Virus record (IMG/VR): IMGVR_UViG_3300003323_000724 | Location: 1-64,000 of that record | Strand: one strand, 5' to 3' | DNA from: a virus | Length of the DNA: 64,000 nucleotides | Part shown: positions 30,388 to 38,995 of the stretch, piece after piece | How the letters are laid out: each line of letters begins with the position of its first letter | Numbering within the stretch: the stretch's first letter is position 1 | Translations under genes and position numbers: made by a program | Notes under the pieces: generated by a model | What the model was told of the DNA's origin: nothing | What the model saw: the letters and a program-made list of their open reading frames with translations, nothing else | Database searches by the model: none

Positions 30388-30996
30388 ATGACATTGACCG
30401 AAAAAGAAGTCCGAGGAGTGTTTCGAGCGTTGTGGGTGAAGGAATCCGAAGAGTGGTCTGTGGACGAACTGACTCGACGTGTTAACCGAGTGGGTGAAGT
30501 TCATAGTTGGGTAAAACCAAAACAGAATTACTTGTTCCGGTCGGATGAGCTGGAAACTCTGTTGAAGTTGGTCAATTGCGACGGACGGGGAGAAATTGAA
30601 ATAACCCCGACACCAAGTCGGGATAAGCCAGAGTCTCGATTGAAGTGGAAGGAGCGGTTGAACGCGATCCGCCGGGGAACGGGTGCCAAGAACAAACCCC
30701 GTAAGGGGTCTGCTAAGGATTTGGCCCACCGGCTGCTTTTGAAGGCCACGGAGAAATCTCCGCTGACCATTGAAAAACTAGCGAAGATCATCCACGCCAA
30801 TTTCCAGAACCGAGAATACTATGCGGTTCTGAAGTCGATGAAGCGGGTTATGATCGAACTGAAGGTGGAGTATGGGGTTTACGTTTCCTCTCGACGGCTA
30901 GATAAGTCCGAAAGAAACGGGAAACGTAATTTGTTTGGATACTGGATCGAAGGGGACGGGAAAATCAAACCGAGTGAGGAGAAGACAGGTGAGTAA
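30388..30996 (+). CDS. Hypothetical protein with basic linker
   Basis: 202 residues. N-terminal domain (LTEKEVRGVFRALWVKESEE), basic middle (GTGAKNKPRKGSAKDLAHRL) and a C-terminal winged-helix-like region (IHANFQNREYYAVLKSMKRV, GVYVSSRRLDKSERNGKR). Likely DNA-binding. It begins 20 bases after the array, so it could share the array's transcript. Confidence 0.6.
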   Translation: MTLTEKEVRGVFRALWVKESEEWSVDELTRRVNRVGEVHSWVKPKQNYLFRSDELETLLKLVNCDGRGEIEITPTPSRDKPESRLKWKERLNAIRRGTGAKNKPRKGSAKDLAHRLLLKATEKSPLTIEKLAKIIHANFQNREYYAVLKSMKRVMIELKVEYGVYVSSRRLDKSERNGKRNLFGYWIEGDGKIKPSEEKTGE

Positions 30997-31477
30997 GTCC
31001 GAATTGACGCTGGAACAGCAAGCAACGAATTACCAGACAACGCGGCACATTCGATTGGTTCAGCGGCTTCTACATCTTTGCATCGGGGATTTGATGCGGA
31101 GGGCGGACGAGCACGATCAGTCGAAACTGGAAAGCCCCGAAGTGGAAATGTTTACTGAGTTCACAGCGAAGCTGGCAACAAGCACTTACGGATCGTCGGA
31201 ATACGAAGGGTTTCGCAAAGCGATGGGGCCAGCATTGGCACACCACTATGCCAACAATCCGCATCATCCCGAGCATCATAAGAATGGAGTAGCAGATATG
31301 AATCTGCTTGATATTCTCGAAATGTTATGTGATTGGAAGGCGAGCAGCACGCGGCATAATGATGGTAATATCAAAAAATCGATTGAAATTAATGCTAACA
31401 GATTCAATCTGTCCCCACAGTTGGTGCAGATTTTAGAGAACACTGCTCCACTGTTTGATGGACAGAAGGAGATTTGA
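30989..31477 (+). CDS. DUF5662 family protein
   Basis: 162 residues, GTG 30989. RADEHDQSKLESPEVEMFTE, YGSSEYEGFRKAMGPALAHH, YANNPHHPEHHKNGVADMNL and LEMLCDWKASSTRHNDG are the hallmark blocks of DUF5662, common in phages. The His/Asp-rich pattern (H-D..., H-H..., H-P-E-H, H-N-D) suggests an HD-like metal phosphohydrolase, but that activity is inferred. Confidence 0.8.
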   Translation: MSKSELTLEQQATNYQTTRHIRLVQRLLHLCIGDLMRRADEHDQSKLESPEVEMFTEFTAKLATSTYGSSEYEGFRKAMGPALAHHYANNPHHPEHHKNGVADMNLLDILEMLCDWKASSTRHNDGNIKKSIEINANRFNLSPQLVQILENTAPLFDGQKEI

Positions 31478-31770
31478 TTCACAAGTTTTCGTTCGAGTCC
31501 AAGTTCCATCCGGGGGATTTTGTGTATTTGAAGGTCGAGAAGGTGTTTAGCGACAATTACAACAAGAAGCTGAACAAGACGTTAAAAGTGGATATGGAGT
31601 ATTGTCCTCCCAAGGTATTTCAGGTTCTTGGTGTGTTTGGAATGTTTACGGAACGAGGACTAAAGGAAATAACATACCGACTCAATTCAGCGGGAATCGA
31701 AGGGTCAAAGACGGAATACCTACACGCCGAAGAAGAGGAATTGGAACTGTTTAAGGATGGCGAGATTTGA
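31474..31770 (+). CDS. Hypothetical protein, 98 aa
   Basis: TTG start in the previous stop. Starts MIHKFSFESKFHPGDFVYLK, which looks like an SH3/KOW-type beta-barrel. ELELFKDGEI at the end. No family recognised. Confidence 0.6.
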   Translation: MIHKFSFESKFHPGDFVYLKVEKVFSDNYNKKLNKTLKVDMEYCPPKVFQVLGVFGMFTERGLKEITYRLNSAGIEGSKTEYLHAEEEELELFKDGEI

Positions 31771-31777
31771 TGCGAAC

Positions 31778-31866
31778 GGCCGGGGCCAGATAGATTTATG
31801 GAGGTTTGGGCGGCTGCTGTAGTCGAAACGGGTCGAAGGAGAGGACGACCCTTCTGGTTACCGGCC
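31778..31866 (+). ncRNA. Structured RNA 1, three-way junction
   Basis: An outer stem GGCCGG with CCGGCC is extended by CCAGA with TCTGG. Inside are GTTT...AAAC around CGGC/GTCG with a 7-base loop, and GGGTCG/CGACCC around a 10-base loop. The total is about 89 bases, with a tRNA-like size but no T-loop. It directly precedes the tRNA-like element. It lies in a 303-base stretch without genes. Confidence 0.55.
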
Positions 31867-31876
31867 TAATTTACTT

Positions 31877-31966
31877 GCCGTGTTAGTTTAGTGGAAGAAC
31901 ATTCCCCGCAAGGGAAAGGCGGAATCTCGACTGACGAGTCGGGTAGGTTCGATACCTCCACACGGC
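31877..31966 (+). tRNA. tRNA-like element with odd anticodon arm
   Basis: Perfect 7-bp acceptor stem GCCGTGT/ACACGGC; D-arm GTTT...GAAC with AGTGGAA loop; T-arm with loop TTCGATA and a stem with one mismatch; long variable arm CGACT-GACG-AGTCG. The anticodon arm is the problem. Stem ATTCC/GGAAT leaves a 15-base loop, whereas the 7-base loop (CCGCAAG, anticodon GCA) has a 4-bp stem, C at position 33, and conflicts with a long variable arm. The 3' CCA is not encoded. It is either a degenerate class II tRNA or a tRNA mimic. Confidence 0.6.
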
Positions 31967-31970
31967 TTTA

Positions 31971-32049
31971 GACTGGACAGAATCACACTGGTGATTTTTG
32001 GGCGAAGCATTAAGTGTAACCTCCCATGATGGGATGGTTCTGTCCGGTC
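31971..32049 (+). ncRNA. Structured RNA 2, long closing stem
   Basis: GACTGGACAGAA pairs with TTCTGTCCGGTC over 12 bp (one G-T). Inside are the hairpins TCAC/GTGA and CCCA/TGGG. TCTTTTACATTTT follows, so the element could end transcription. It starts 5 bases after the tRNA-like element and ends 25 bases before the clamp gene, so it may alternatively be a regulatory leader for that gene. Confidence 0.6.
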
Positions 32050-32073
32050 TTTTACATTTTGACGGGATGAGTA

Positions 32074-33105
32074 ATGCACACAGTCAACCGAGACGAATTG
32101 CTGAAGCAGCTGCAAACGATCGAGCCGGGTAGGTCCAAGAATCCACAAGTGGAACAGTCCGATTGCTTCGTGTTTGATGAAGGCTCCGTAATGACCTTCA
32201 ACGCGGAAATTTTCTGCCGCGCGATGGGGACCGGCTTACCGGACGATTTCAAAGCGGCCGTCAACGGCTCTCGCCTTCTCGAAGTTCTCGATAAGCTCAC
32301 TGAGGAAGAGATCCAAATCGGCTTGCGGGGTGGGAGCTTTGTGATCCGGTCCGGGTCTCGAACGGAAGTGAAACTCCGCACCCAAGCTAAAATCACGCTC
32401 CCGCTCGATGAAGTAGCCCCACCCCAGAAATGGAACAAACTACCCGAGTCGTTTGGGGACGCGGTGGCTCACGTTTGTAAGATCCCGAGTGGGGACCAGT
32501 TCATCACGTCCTCGGTGAACCTGACCCCCGACCACATCGAGGGAACCAACCGAATCCAGGTCGTTCGGCACGCCTTCAAAACGGGACTGGAAAACACCTT
32601 TCTCGTTCGCGCCAAGTCACTTGCGCACGTTGCGAAACTGGGCTTGATTCGGGTGGGCGAAACGGAACAATGGGTACACTTTCGGTCCAAGTCCTTAATC
32701 TTTTCCTGCCGCCGTCACGTTTGCCCCGAGTACCCCGAATTGGGTCAGTATTTCGACTTCGAGGGGACGGAAATTGAGTTTCCCCGTGGCGCTGAGCCGG
32801 CTGCGGCGATTGGAAACATCTTTGGTAAAGAGGACAAGGACGACCCGTCTGTAGACGTGGTGATCGAGGACGGAAAGATGACGATCGAGGGTTGCGGGTC
32901 GCAGGGCGAAGCCCGGGTCGTTCTCGACACGGAACACAAGGGGCCGCGACGGGAATTCCGGATGCACGCGGGAATGCTGGAACACATTGTGAAGCAGTAC
33001 CAGCGGTGCGAGTTCGGGGACGGCCGGTTGCGGGTGGTCGGGGACAACTGGTGGTTTTTTTCCTGTCTCCCCGCACCCAAGCGGGAACGACAAACGGAGG
33101 AATGA
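32074..33105 (+). CDS. Divergent DNA polymerase sliding clamp
   Basis: 343 residues. The length and repeated beta-alpha pattern (RDELLKQLQTIEPGRS, VVIEDGKMTIEGCG, EFRMHAGMLEHIVKQYQ) match the beta-clamp-like proteins of phages. The final block GDGRLRVVGDNWWFFSCLPA resembles the clamp C-terminal strand. Sequence identity to DnaN is expected to be low; the assignment relies on overall pattern and on the neighbouring polymerase and clamp loader. It opens the replication operon running to 38978. Confidence 0.65.
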   Translation: MHTVNRDELLKQLQTIEPGRSKNPQVEQSDCFVFDEGSVMTFNAEIFCRAMGTGLPDDFKAAVNGSRLLEVLDKLTEEEIQIGLRGGSFVIRSGSRTEVKLRTQAKITLPLDEVAPPQKWNKLPESFGDAVAHVCKIPSGDQFITSSVNLTPDHIEGTNRIQVVRHAFKTGLENTFLVRAKSLAHVAKLGLIRVGETEQWVHFRSKSLIFSCRRHVCPEYPELGQYFDFEGTEIEFPRGAEPAAAIGNIFGKEDKDDPSVDVVIEDGKMTIEGCGSQGEARVVLDTEHKGPRREFRMHAGMLEHIVKQYQRCEFGDGRLRVVGDNWWFFSCLPAPKRERQTEE

Positions 33106-33548
33106 TGGATGTAGTGGAACAGGAAGAAGCCGAATTCACCAGACAGATTCTCGAACGGCCGGACGACGTGACAACTCGATTAGTTTTTGCGGACTGGCTT
33201 GATGAACACGGAAGGAAGGTAGAGGCGAAATACCTGCGGGACATTCGGAAGCACAAATTCATTCGACTGGTGGGAATCTGCGGCGGATGGGCACTAAAGC
33301 CCCAGTGGGCGGTGGATCGGGGCAAAAGATTGGATTTGGATTACACGCCAAAGGAAGAATGCAACGGACACAGCGAACGTTGGAAATACTGGGACTGGCG
33401 GTTTAGGTGTGGGTGGAAGGTTCCGGCTCACGTAGTCCATTACGGGTACTCGATGGCGGTTACGTGGTTTGGGGTGTACGTGTGGGAATACTTGGACGAT
33501 TTGAGTAATCGAATGCCTTATTGGAACAGAGATGAAAGAGCTGTTTAG
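33102..33548 (+). CDS. TIGR02996 protein
   Basis: 148 residues, ATGA overlap with the clamp gene. TIGR02996 block: QILERPDDVTTRLVFADWLD, EHGRKVEAKYLRDI. The rest is Trp/Tyr-rich (WGWALKP-like WALKPQWAVDRGKRLDLDY, CGWKVPAHVVHYGYSM). Position within the replication operon is unusual for this domain. Confidence 0.7.
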   Translation: MMDVVEQEEAEFTRQILERPDDVTTRLVFADWLDEHGRKVEAKYLRDIRKHKFIRLVGICGGWALKPQWAVDRGKRLDLDYTPKEECNGHSERWKYWDWRFRCGWKVPAHVVHYGYSMAVTWFGVYVWEYLDDLSNRMPYWNRDERAV

Positions 33549-34752
33549 CGTTTCCGAAGCGAAGAAGGTTCGTAAGCCACTTCTGATGATCCCCAACTGT
33601 GGCCGGTGTGGTCTCCACGAACGGTGCCAATCCCCGAAGATTCCGTTCGGTGGCAAGGGCTTAAGGAAAATACTACTAGTTTCAGAATATCCGGGGAAGT
33701 ACGAAGACCAGCAGGGCAAGTTTCTCGTTGGGCCGATGGGTCGGTTCCTCGAAGATGAGTTGGCTCGGTTTAGTATCGACATGTGGCGGGACTGTTGGGT
33801 CACCAATGCGTTGATTTGTCACGACGTGGACAAGGTTTACGCAGGAGAAGGAAAGTGGAAGTCGGCCGTTGAGGACTGCCGCCCGAACTTGCTTCGGACA
33901 ATCGAAAGGACGAACCCGGAAGTTATCATCTTGCTCGGGACCGCAGCTGTCGAATCCCTAATAGGGCACCTGTGGAAAGAATCCCCCGGAGCCATTAGTC
34001 GGTGGACGGGATACAAAATACCGAACCATTCCCCCAACTGCTGGATTTGTCCCACGAACAACCCGGCTTACGTGATGCGGCAGATGGACCGCGATCCGGT
34101 CGTGCTGTCCGATTTTAGGAGCCATTTAAGAGCCGCAGTTAAGCTCCAGGGGCGACCGTGGTCCGAAGGCCCACCGGACTACCAGCGAGACGTGATAGTC
34201 GAACTGGACGCGAATAAAGCGGCACAATGGCTATCGACGATTCGGGACGGGAAGATTGCGTTTGACCTGGAAACCGATCGACTAAAGAGTCAGCACCCCG
34301 AAGCAGAAATTGTGTGTGCTTCAGTTTACCACCGGGACGAGTGTTGGGCGTTTCCGTGGCACGGACCGGTTATCGGAGAGATGCGGCGGATATTGGAAGA
34401 TCACCAAATACTTAAAATAGGATACAATCAAAAGTTTGAGCATCTGTGGATACATTCCAAATTAGGTATTGATATCAAGGGGTGGGGCCACGATGGGATG
34501 TTGGTGGCTCATGCGATTGACCCGAGACGTGGAGTAACCGGGTTGAAATTTCAGGCTTTCGTACAATATGGACAACCAGATTATGATGGTCACGTAAAAC
34601 CTTTTCTATCAGGTGAGGAAGAGGGCGGGAACTCGAAGAATCGGATCAGGGAAGTGGGAATGGCTGAAATTTGTCGGTACTGCGGTACTGACTCTATTCT
34701 TGAATGGAATGTGGCACACAGACAATCAGACATACTTGGATTAGACTTGTGA
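33532..34752 (+). CDS. Uracil-DNA glycosylase fused to a 3'-5' exonuclease
   Basis: 406 residues with two enzyme domains. Residues 1-210 match family 4 type UDG: CGRCGLHERCQSPK (Fe-S cysteines), ILLVSEYPGKYEDQQGKFLV, VGPMGRFLEDEL, VIILLGTAAV and PTNNPAYVMRQ. Residues 225-406 match the DEDD proofreading domain of DNA polymerase I: IAFDLETDRLKS (Exo I), IGYNQKFEHLWI (Exo II), and ICRYCGTDSILEW (Exo III). The polymerase module is a separate gene (36462). The fusion would join uracil removal to proofreading, fitting the dUTP flow from dCTP deaminase. Confidence 0.8.
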   Translation: MKELFSVSEAKKVRKPLLMIPNCGRCGLHERCQSPKIPFGGKGLRKILLVSEYPGKYEDQQGKFLVGPMGRFLEDELARFSIDMWRDCWVTNALICHDVDKVYAGEGKWKSAVEDCRPNLLRTIERTNPEVIILLGTAAVESLIGHLWKESPGAISRWTGYKIPNHSPNCWICPTNNPAYVMRQMDRDPVVLSDFRSHLRAAVKLQGRPWSEGPPDYQRDVIVELDANKAAQWLSTIRDGKIAFDLETDRLKSQHPEAEIVCASVYHRDECWAFPWHGPVIGEMRRILEDHQILKIGYNQKFEHLWIHSKLGIDIKGWGHDGMLVAHAIDPRRGVTGLKFQAFVQYGQPDYDGHVKPFLSGEEEGGNSKNRIREVGMAEICRYCGTDSILEWNVAHRQSDILGLDL

Positions 34753-34759
34753 GGAACCA

Positions 34760-35554
34760 ATGCGATCGGGGAATAGAAAGGAACTGACGACGGGGGAAGT
34801 GGCGAAACACTGCGGGGTGGCTCCGAGGACGGTAACGAAGTGGACGGATTCGAGGAGACTCAAGGCTTACAAGTTGCCGGGAAGTGGAGACCGTCGGATC
34901 GTTCAAGGGGATCTAATTGATTTCCTCCGCGAATACCAGATGCCCGTTCCGGTCGAACTACTCCCAGCCGAAGTGTTGATCTACGGTAACTGCTTGAAGG
35001 AAGCGAAGGGCACTGCGGTTGATGCTTACACGCTTGGCATCCTCTGCGGCCGGGCAAACGTGGGCTGTGTGGCGTTTTGCGACTCGTGCGGTATCGCACA
35101 TGCGGAATCAACGGCTTCTCGGGTCCGCACCGAACTTCCTGATACGGTACTTGTGTTTGTGGTTTCTGAAGATCAGACGGGGTACAAATCCCCGGTCGGG
35201 CTGTGGGACAAAGTTTTCGTCCGGCCCTGTAACTGGAGTCAGGTTAATTTCTACATCGAGGTCGCGACCAAGATGAGTCCCGAAAAAGCCCAGCAGATGT
35301 GCGACCGGGGAGCTTCTTTTGGTGACGTGTTCGATCAGGTTCCAGTGGAATTTCGGGAAGCGTTTAAAGAGTGGTGGCTGACCAACCCGAACGTGCCCAA
35401 CAAAGCTGCTCGGGAAAAGACGGGAAAAGTGCCGGTGTTGGCCGGGTTAGGTTTCACAGGCAGCGTGTGTCCGAATTGTCAGGGATCGCGAATGGTACGC
35501 CGGGGTTCGTGTGAGTGCTGTGAGGATTGTGGGTCCAGTTCATCATGTGGGTAG
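34760..35554 (+). CDS. HTH-receiver-like protein with RNR-type Cys tail
   Basis: 264 residues. N-terminal MerR/excisionase-like HTH: TTGEVAKHCGVAPRTVTKWT. Middle: ILCGRANVGCVAFC, a receiver-like alpha/beta fold without clear phospho-acceptor. C-terminal VCPNCQGSRMVRRGSCECC and EDCGSSSSCG resemble the thioredoxin-accepting zinc tails of ribonucleotide reductases. This arrangement suggests a redox- or metal-linked regulator, perhaps a partner of ThyX next door. Speculative. Confidence 0.6.
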   Translation: MRSGNRKELTTGEVAKHCGVAPRTVTKWTDSRRLKAYKLPGSGDRRIVQGDLIDFLREYQMPVPVELLPAEVLIYGNCLKEAKGTAVDAYTLGILCGRANVGCVAFCDSCGIAHAESTASRVRTELPDTVLVFVVSEDQTGYKSPVGLWDKVFVRPCNWSQVNFYIEVATKMSPEKAQQMCDRGASFGDVFDQVPVEFREAFKEWWLTNPNVPNKAAREKTGKVPVLAGLGFTGSVCPNCQGSRMVRRGSCECCEDCGSSSSCG

Positions 35555-35570
35555 TTATTGGAGAATAACT

Positions 35571-36305
35571 GTGGAACAGGAATGCAAATTTCGTTCGGAT
35601 TTTCGAGTTCAGTTGGTGCGGAACTGGGGAAGCGATCGGGCTATCGTCGAGGACGCGCAGGCTCGCGACCCGGACACGTTTGTTGAAGAGAACCGAATCA
35701 AGCCGATTTTGGGAAAGCTGATAGGCGGCAAGATTCGTCACACGTCCCCGCTTGAACACTCGGGCATGTGCGTGTACGTAGAGTGTCCGGCCGTGGTGTG
35801 GTGGGAGTGGACCCGACACCGGTTCCTTCCGCAATCCCGAGCTGACCACAGTTTTAACTTGGAGAGCGGCCGGTACAAAATCCTCAAAGGAGAGTTCTAT
35901 CTTACGCCCCCAGAACGACCGATTGAGGAGCCGGACGACTTCAAACCGATGCGGCCGGCGCATGTGGTCAACGAGGAATTGACCAACAGAACCCGAACCG
36001 AACACATGATTTTGTTTCAATCTGCGTGGCGATCGTACCAACGGCAAATCGAAATGGGTGTTGCTCGTGAAGTCGCCCGCAACGTGTTTGGGCCGGCGAT
36101 TTACTACAGCGGTCGGGTTTCGGGCGGGGTGATGACGTGGCTTCACTTTTTGGCGCTGCGGACCAAAGATAATCCCCAAACCCCGTCATCGTACCCGCAG
36201 TGGGAAATTGAGCAGGTGGCGAACAAGTGCGAGACGATCTTTGCGGACCTGTTTCCCGTGGTTCATCAGGTGTTTAACGAAACTGGTCGGTTCACAATGA
36301 TGTGA
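35571..36305 (+). CDS. thyX: FAD-dependent thymidylate synthase
   Basis: 244 residues from GTG 35571 with TTGGAG upstream. PLEHSGMCVYVECPAVVWW and EWTRHRF carry the ThyX RHR signature, then SFNLESGRYKIL corresponds to the S..N..S.RY part, interrupted by about 6 extra residues. MTWLHFLALRTK near the end matches the folate/dUMP site. ThyX makes dTMP from dUMP using FAD and methylene-tetrahydrofolate. With dCTP deaminase it gives the phage its own thymidylate route. Confidence 0.85.
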   Translation: MEQECKFRSDFRVQLVRNWGSDRAIVEDAQARDPDTFVEENRIKPILGKLIGGKIRHTSPLEHSGMCVYVECPAVVWWEWTRHRFLPQSRADHSFNLESGRYKILKGEFYLTPPERPIEEPDDFKPMRPAHVVNEELTNRTRTEHMILFQSAWRSYQRQIEMGVAREVARNVFGPAIYYSGRVSGGVMTWLHFLALRTKDNPQTPSSYPQWEIEQVANKCETIFADLFPVVHQVFNETGRFTMM

Positions 36306-36315
36306 GGAGTGGAGA

Positions 36316-36465
36316 ATGTGGAAGTTTTTGTCACAGTTGAAGGACGGGGAACGGTTTCTATTGCTTTATTTTGGTGGATTTGCTGTTGTCGGTTTGTTGG
36401 TGGGTTTGGGATTTTTCGTGCTTGAGTGCCTGAAGATCATGTTTCCGAACGGAGTCGGGCAATGA
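36316..36465 (+). CDS. Small membrane peptide, 49 aa
   Basis: GTGAGGAGTGGAG precedes ATG 36316; the stop overlaps the polymerase ATG. One membrane helix: FLLLYFGGFAVVGLLVGLGF, then an amphipathic end. Probably a membrane anchor or lysis-type peptide, inserted between nucleotide and polymerase genes. Confidence 0.6.
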   Translation: MWKFLSQLKDGERFLLLYFGGFAVVGLLVGLGFFVLECLKIMFPNGVGQ

Positions 36466-38006
36466 AATGGCTGCCGACACCAGAAGCAATTGCGTTGCTT
36501 CACGAAGGTCAGATGGCGTTAGCCGACATGGAGTCCCACGGGATACGGATCGCTAAAGATTACCTCGAACAGACAATGCAGGAATGCACGAACCGGATCA
36601 AAGAAGTCGAATCGGAAATGATGCGGGATTCGGTGTATCGTTTGTGGCTGCGGAGATTTGGGGACAAGACCAAGCTGAGCAGTCCGGACCAGTTGGCCGA
36701 TGTTGTGTACGGGGATTTGGGGTTCAAGCCGAAGTACAACACCAAGGAAGAGGAGTGGACCGACGACAGCGACGATCGGGGCAGCGCAACTGAAGAGGCT
36801 CTCCAATCGGTGGCATCCGAAGTCCCGTTCGTCAAGAAATACTTCTACGCTCAGAAGTACCGCAAGGCCAAGGGGACGTACCTCGAAGGCATTTGGCGGG
36901 AGATGGTTAAACACAAAGACGGGAACTGGTACGTTCACCCGTCATTTAACCTCAATACGGTAGAAACGTTCAGAAGTTCGTGTAACTCTCCGAACTTCAT
37001 GAATGTGCCCGTTCGATACCCCGAGATCGGGGAAATGATTCGCCGGGCGTACATCCCGCGACCGGGACACCAGTTAGTTGAAGTTGACCTAGGCCAGATC
37101 GAAGTCCGCGTTCCATGCTTCTACAACAAAGATCCCAACCTGCTTTCGTATTGTTGGGACAGTACCAAGGACATGCACCGGGACACGGCCGCGAAGTTGT
37201 TCTTTCTCGATTTGAAGCAGGCGAAGAACAAGGGCGTTCGACACACGGCGAAGAACAAGACGGTTTTTCCCTTCATTTATGGCTCGTGTGCAGCGAACAT
37301 TGCTCCGGCCGTATGGGAGACGATCGACCGCGAGAACTTGATTGTGGAGGGCGAGTTTGTTGAGGAGAGCGGGAAGAAACGGCCACTAACCGTGCGGGAG
37401 CATTTGACTAAAAAGGGCATTACGGAGCTGGGCGAGTGCGACATGGAAAAGTCGCCGATTCCGGGCACGTTTGAGGCCCACGTCAAGAGTCTGGAAAACG
37501 ACTTTTGGCACAAGCAGTTCCCTGTGTTCACTCGGTGGAAACGGGAATGGATCGAGGCGTACCACCGCGAGGGTGGTTGTCGGTTCCTGACCGGGTTCGT
37601 GATGAAGGGGCCGCACATCCGGAACCAGATCACGAACTACCCCATTCAGTCTGTGGCGTTTCACATTCCGCTCTGGGCGATGATCCGAATTAACAAGGTG
37701 CTGAAGAAGTACAAGTTTCGTTCGCGACTCATTGGCGAAGTCCACGACTGCTTGAACTTCGATGTGTGGCCCCCGGAGCGAGACGATGTGATTGACATTG
37801 CAGTGGACTACATGTCGAACCGGGTCAAGAAACACTGGGAATGGATCAATACCCCACTGCCGTGTGAGCCTGAAGTTTGCCCAATTGATGGATCGTGGTT
37901 CGAGAAGCAAAGTATGATTGAGGAAGGTGGTCGGTGGGTTCCGGCGTCGATGGAGAAGTGGCAAAAAGCGCACGGGCCGTGGCAAAACCAAATCATCTGT
38001 AACTAA
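36462..38006 (+). CDS. Family A DNA polymerase (polymerase module)
   Basis: 514 residues from ATG 36462 (ATGA overlap). Motif A: VEVDLGQIEVR (Asp209, Glu214; usual DYSQIELR). Motif B: RHTAKNKTVFPFIYG (Arg260, Lys, Phe, Tyr). Motif C: GEVHDCLNFDV, with the catalytic Asp429 but Cys430 where nearly all relatives have Glu. The 3'-5' exonuclease is split off into 33532 and the 5' nuclease into 44198. Residues 100-130 hold an acidic insert. Clamp (32074) and loader (38022) flank it, forming a compact phage replisome. Confidence 0.88.
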   Translation: MKWLPTPEAIALLHEGQMALADMESHGIRIAKDYLEQTMQECTNRIKEVESEMMRDSVYRLWLRRFGDKTKLSSPDQLADVVYGDLGFKPKYNTKEEEWTDDSDDRGSATEEALQSVASEVPFVKKYFYAQKYRKAKGTYLEGIWREMVKHKDGNWYVHPSFNLNTVETFRSSCNSPNFMNVPVRYPEIGEMIRRAYIPRPGHQLVEVDLGQIEVRVPCFYNKDPNLLSYCWDSTKDMHRDTAAKLFFLDLKQAKNKGVRHTAKNKTVFPFIYGSCAANIAPAVWETIDRENLIVEGEFVEESGKKRPLTVREHLTKKGITELGECDMEKSPIPGTFEAHVKSLENDFWHKQFPVFTRWKREWIEAYHREGGCRFLTGFVMKGPHIRNQITNYPIQSVAFHIPLWAMIRINKVLKKYKFRSRLIGEVHDCLNFDVWPPERDDVIDIAVDYMSNRVKKHWEWINTPLPCEPEVCPIDGSWFEKQSMIEEGGRWVPASMEKWQKAHGPWQNQIICN

Positions 38007-38021
38007 CAGCGGAGAGCGATC

Positions 38022-38978
38022 GTGGACACGATGGGACTGGCAATTAAGTACCGCCCTAATACGCTCGATGACGTGGTGGGGCAGGCGGAAGCCGTCAGCG
38101 TGATCCGGGCGTTCGGGAGCCGGATTCCGCACACGGTGCTGATGCACGGCTCAAGTGGTAACGGTAAAACAAGTTTAAGTAGAATAATGGCTCGGAACTT
38201 GGGCTGCGATCCGTCCAACACGATGGACTTTCGCGAAGACAACGTGGCCCTGTGGGAATCACCACTGGAGAACGTGCGGAACATCGGGTACGAGGTCACA
38301 ATGAAGCCCTACAAGGCTCCGTGCCGCGTTCACTTGCTCGATGAAGTACAATCCCTATCTCGGGCCGGGTTCACGCAGCAAGCGTTCCTGAAGATTCTGG
38401 AGGACCACCCGCCGCACGCTTACTTTTTCCTCTGCACCACGGACACTAGCAAGATTCTCCCGGCGATCCAGAACCGTTGCACCAAGATCGAAATCAAGGA
38501 CATCGGGGAAGCCCAGTTGGTGGCCCTCCTGAAGCGCGTGGCGAAGGCGGAAGGACACGAAGTTGCTGATGAGGTGGCAACGAAGATCGCGGAACTCGCA
38601 TCTGGGAGCGCTCGTGCGGCCCTCAAGGAACTGGAAAAGTCCCTTGTACTGCCACCGGAGGAGCGATTAAACGCATTGGAATCGACCGGGAGCAAAGCCG
38701 CCGCGTTTGATTTGGTCCGAGCCTTGGACTTGTTCGGGACCAAGATGCCGAATTGGAAGAAATGCCAAGAGATCCTGACCCAACTCGGGGACCACAACCC
38801 GGAAGAGATCCGCCGAATGGTGCTCAAGTCTGCCCGGTCCGCACTGCTCAAGAACGACGGCCCGAACGCTTACAAAGCACTCAAGATCATGTCCGAATCG
38901 TACTTTGACACCGTGACCGGACCGGCCTTTCTCGTTCGGGACATCTATGCGATCTGCCACGCCACAGCGAAATCGTAA
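38022..38978 (+). CDS. Clamp loader subunit (DnaX-like)
   Basis: 318 residues, GTG start. LAIKYRPNTLDDVVGQAEAV is the classic DnaX/RFC box II start. Walker A GSSGNGKT (43-50), Walker B VHLLDEVQSLS, sensor 1 FFLCTTDTSKIL, and the arginine-finger region IQNRCTKIEI. Zinc module is absent, as in many phage clamp loaders. It probably works as a homopentamer to load the 32074 clamp. Confidence 0.88.
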   Translation: MDTMGLAIKYRPNTLDDVVGQAEAVSVIRAFGSRIPHTVLMHGSSGNGKTSLSRIMARNLGCDPSNTMDFREDNVALWESPLENVRNIGYEVTMKPYKAPCRVHLLDEVQSLSRAGFTQQAFLKILEDHPPHAYFFLCTTDTSKILPAIQNRCTKIEIKDIGEAQLVALLKRVAKAEGHEVADEVATKIAELASGSARAALKELEKSLVLPPEERLNALESTGSKAAAFDLVRALDLFGTKMPNWKKCQEILTQLGDHNPEEIRRMVLKSARSALLKNDGPNAYKALKIMSESYFDTVTGPAFLVRDIYAICHATAKS

Positions 38979-38995
38979 AATCTGTTCACTTTGAT

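Noticed and set aside
31877-31966. Calling the tRNA-like element a tRNA-Cys (GCA)
   Set aside because: Loop position 33 is C rather than U, the stem has only four pairs, and Cys tRNAs lack a long variable arm, so the isotype is not supported.
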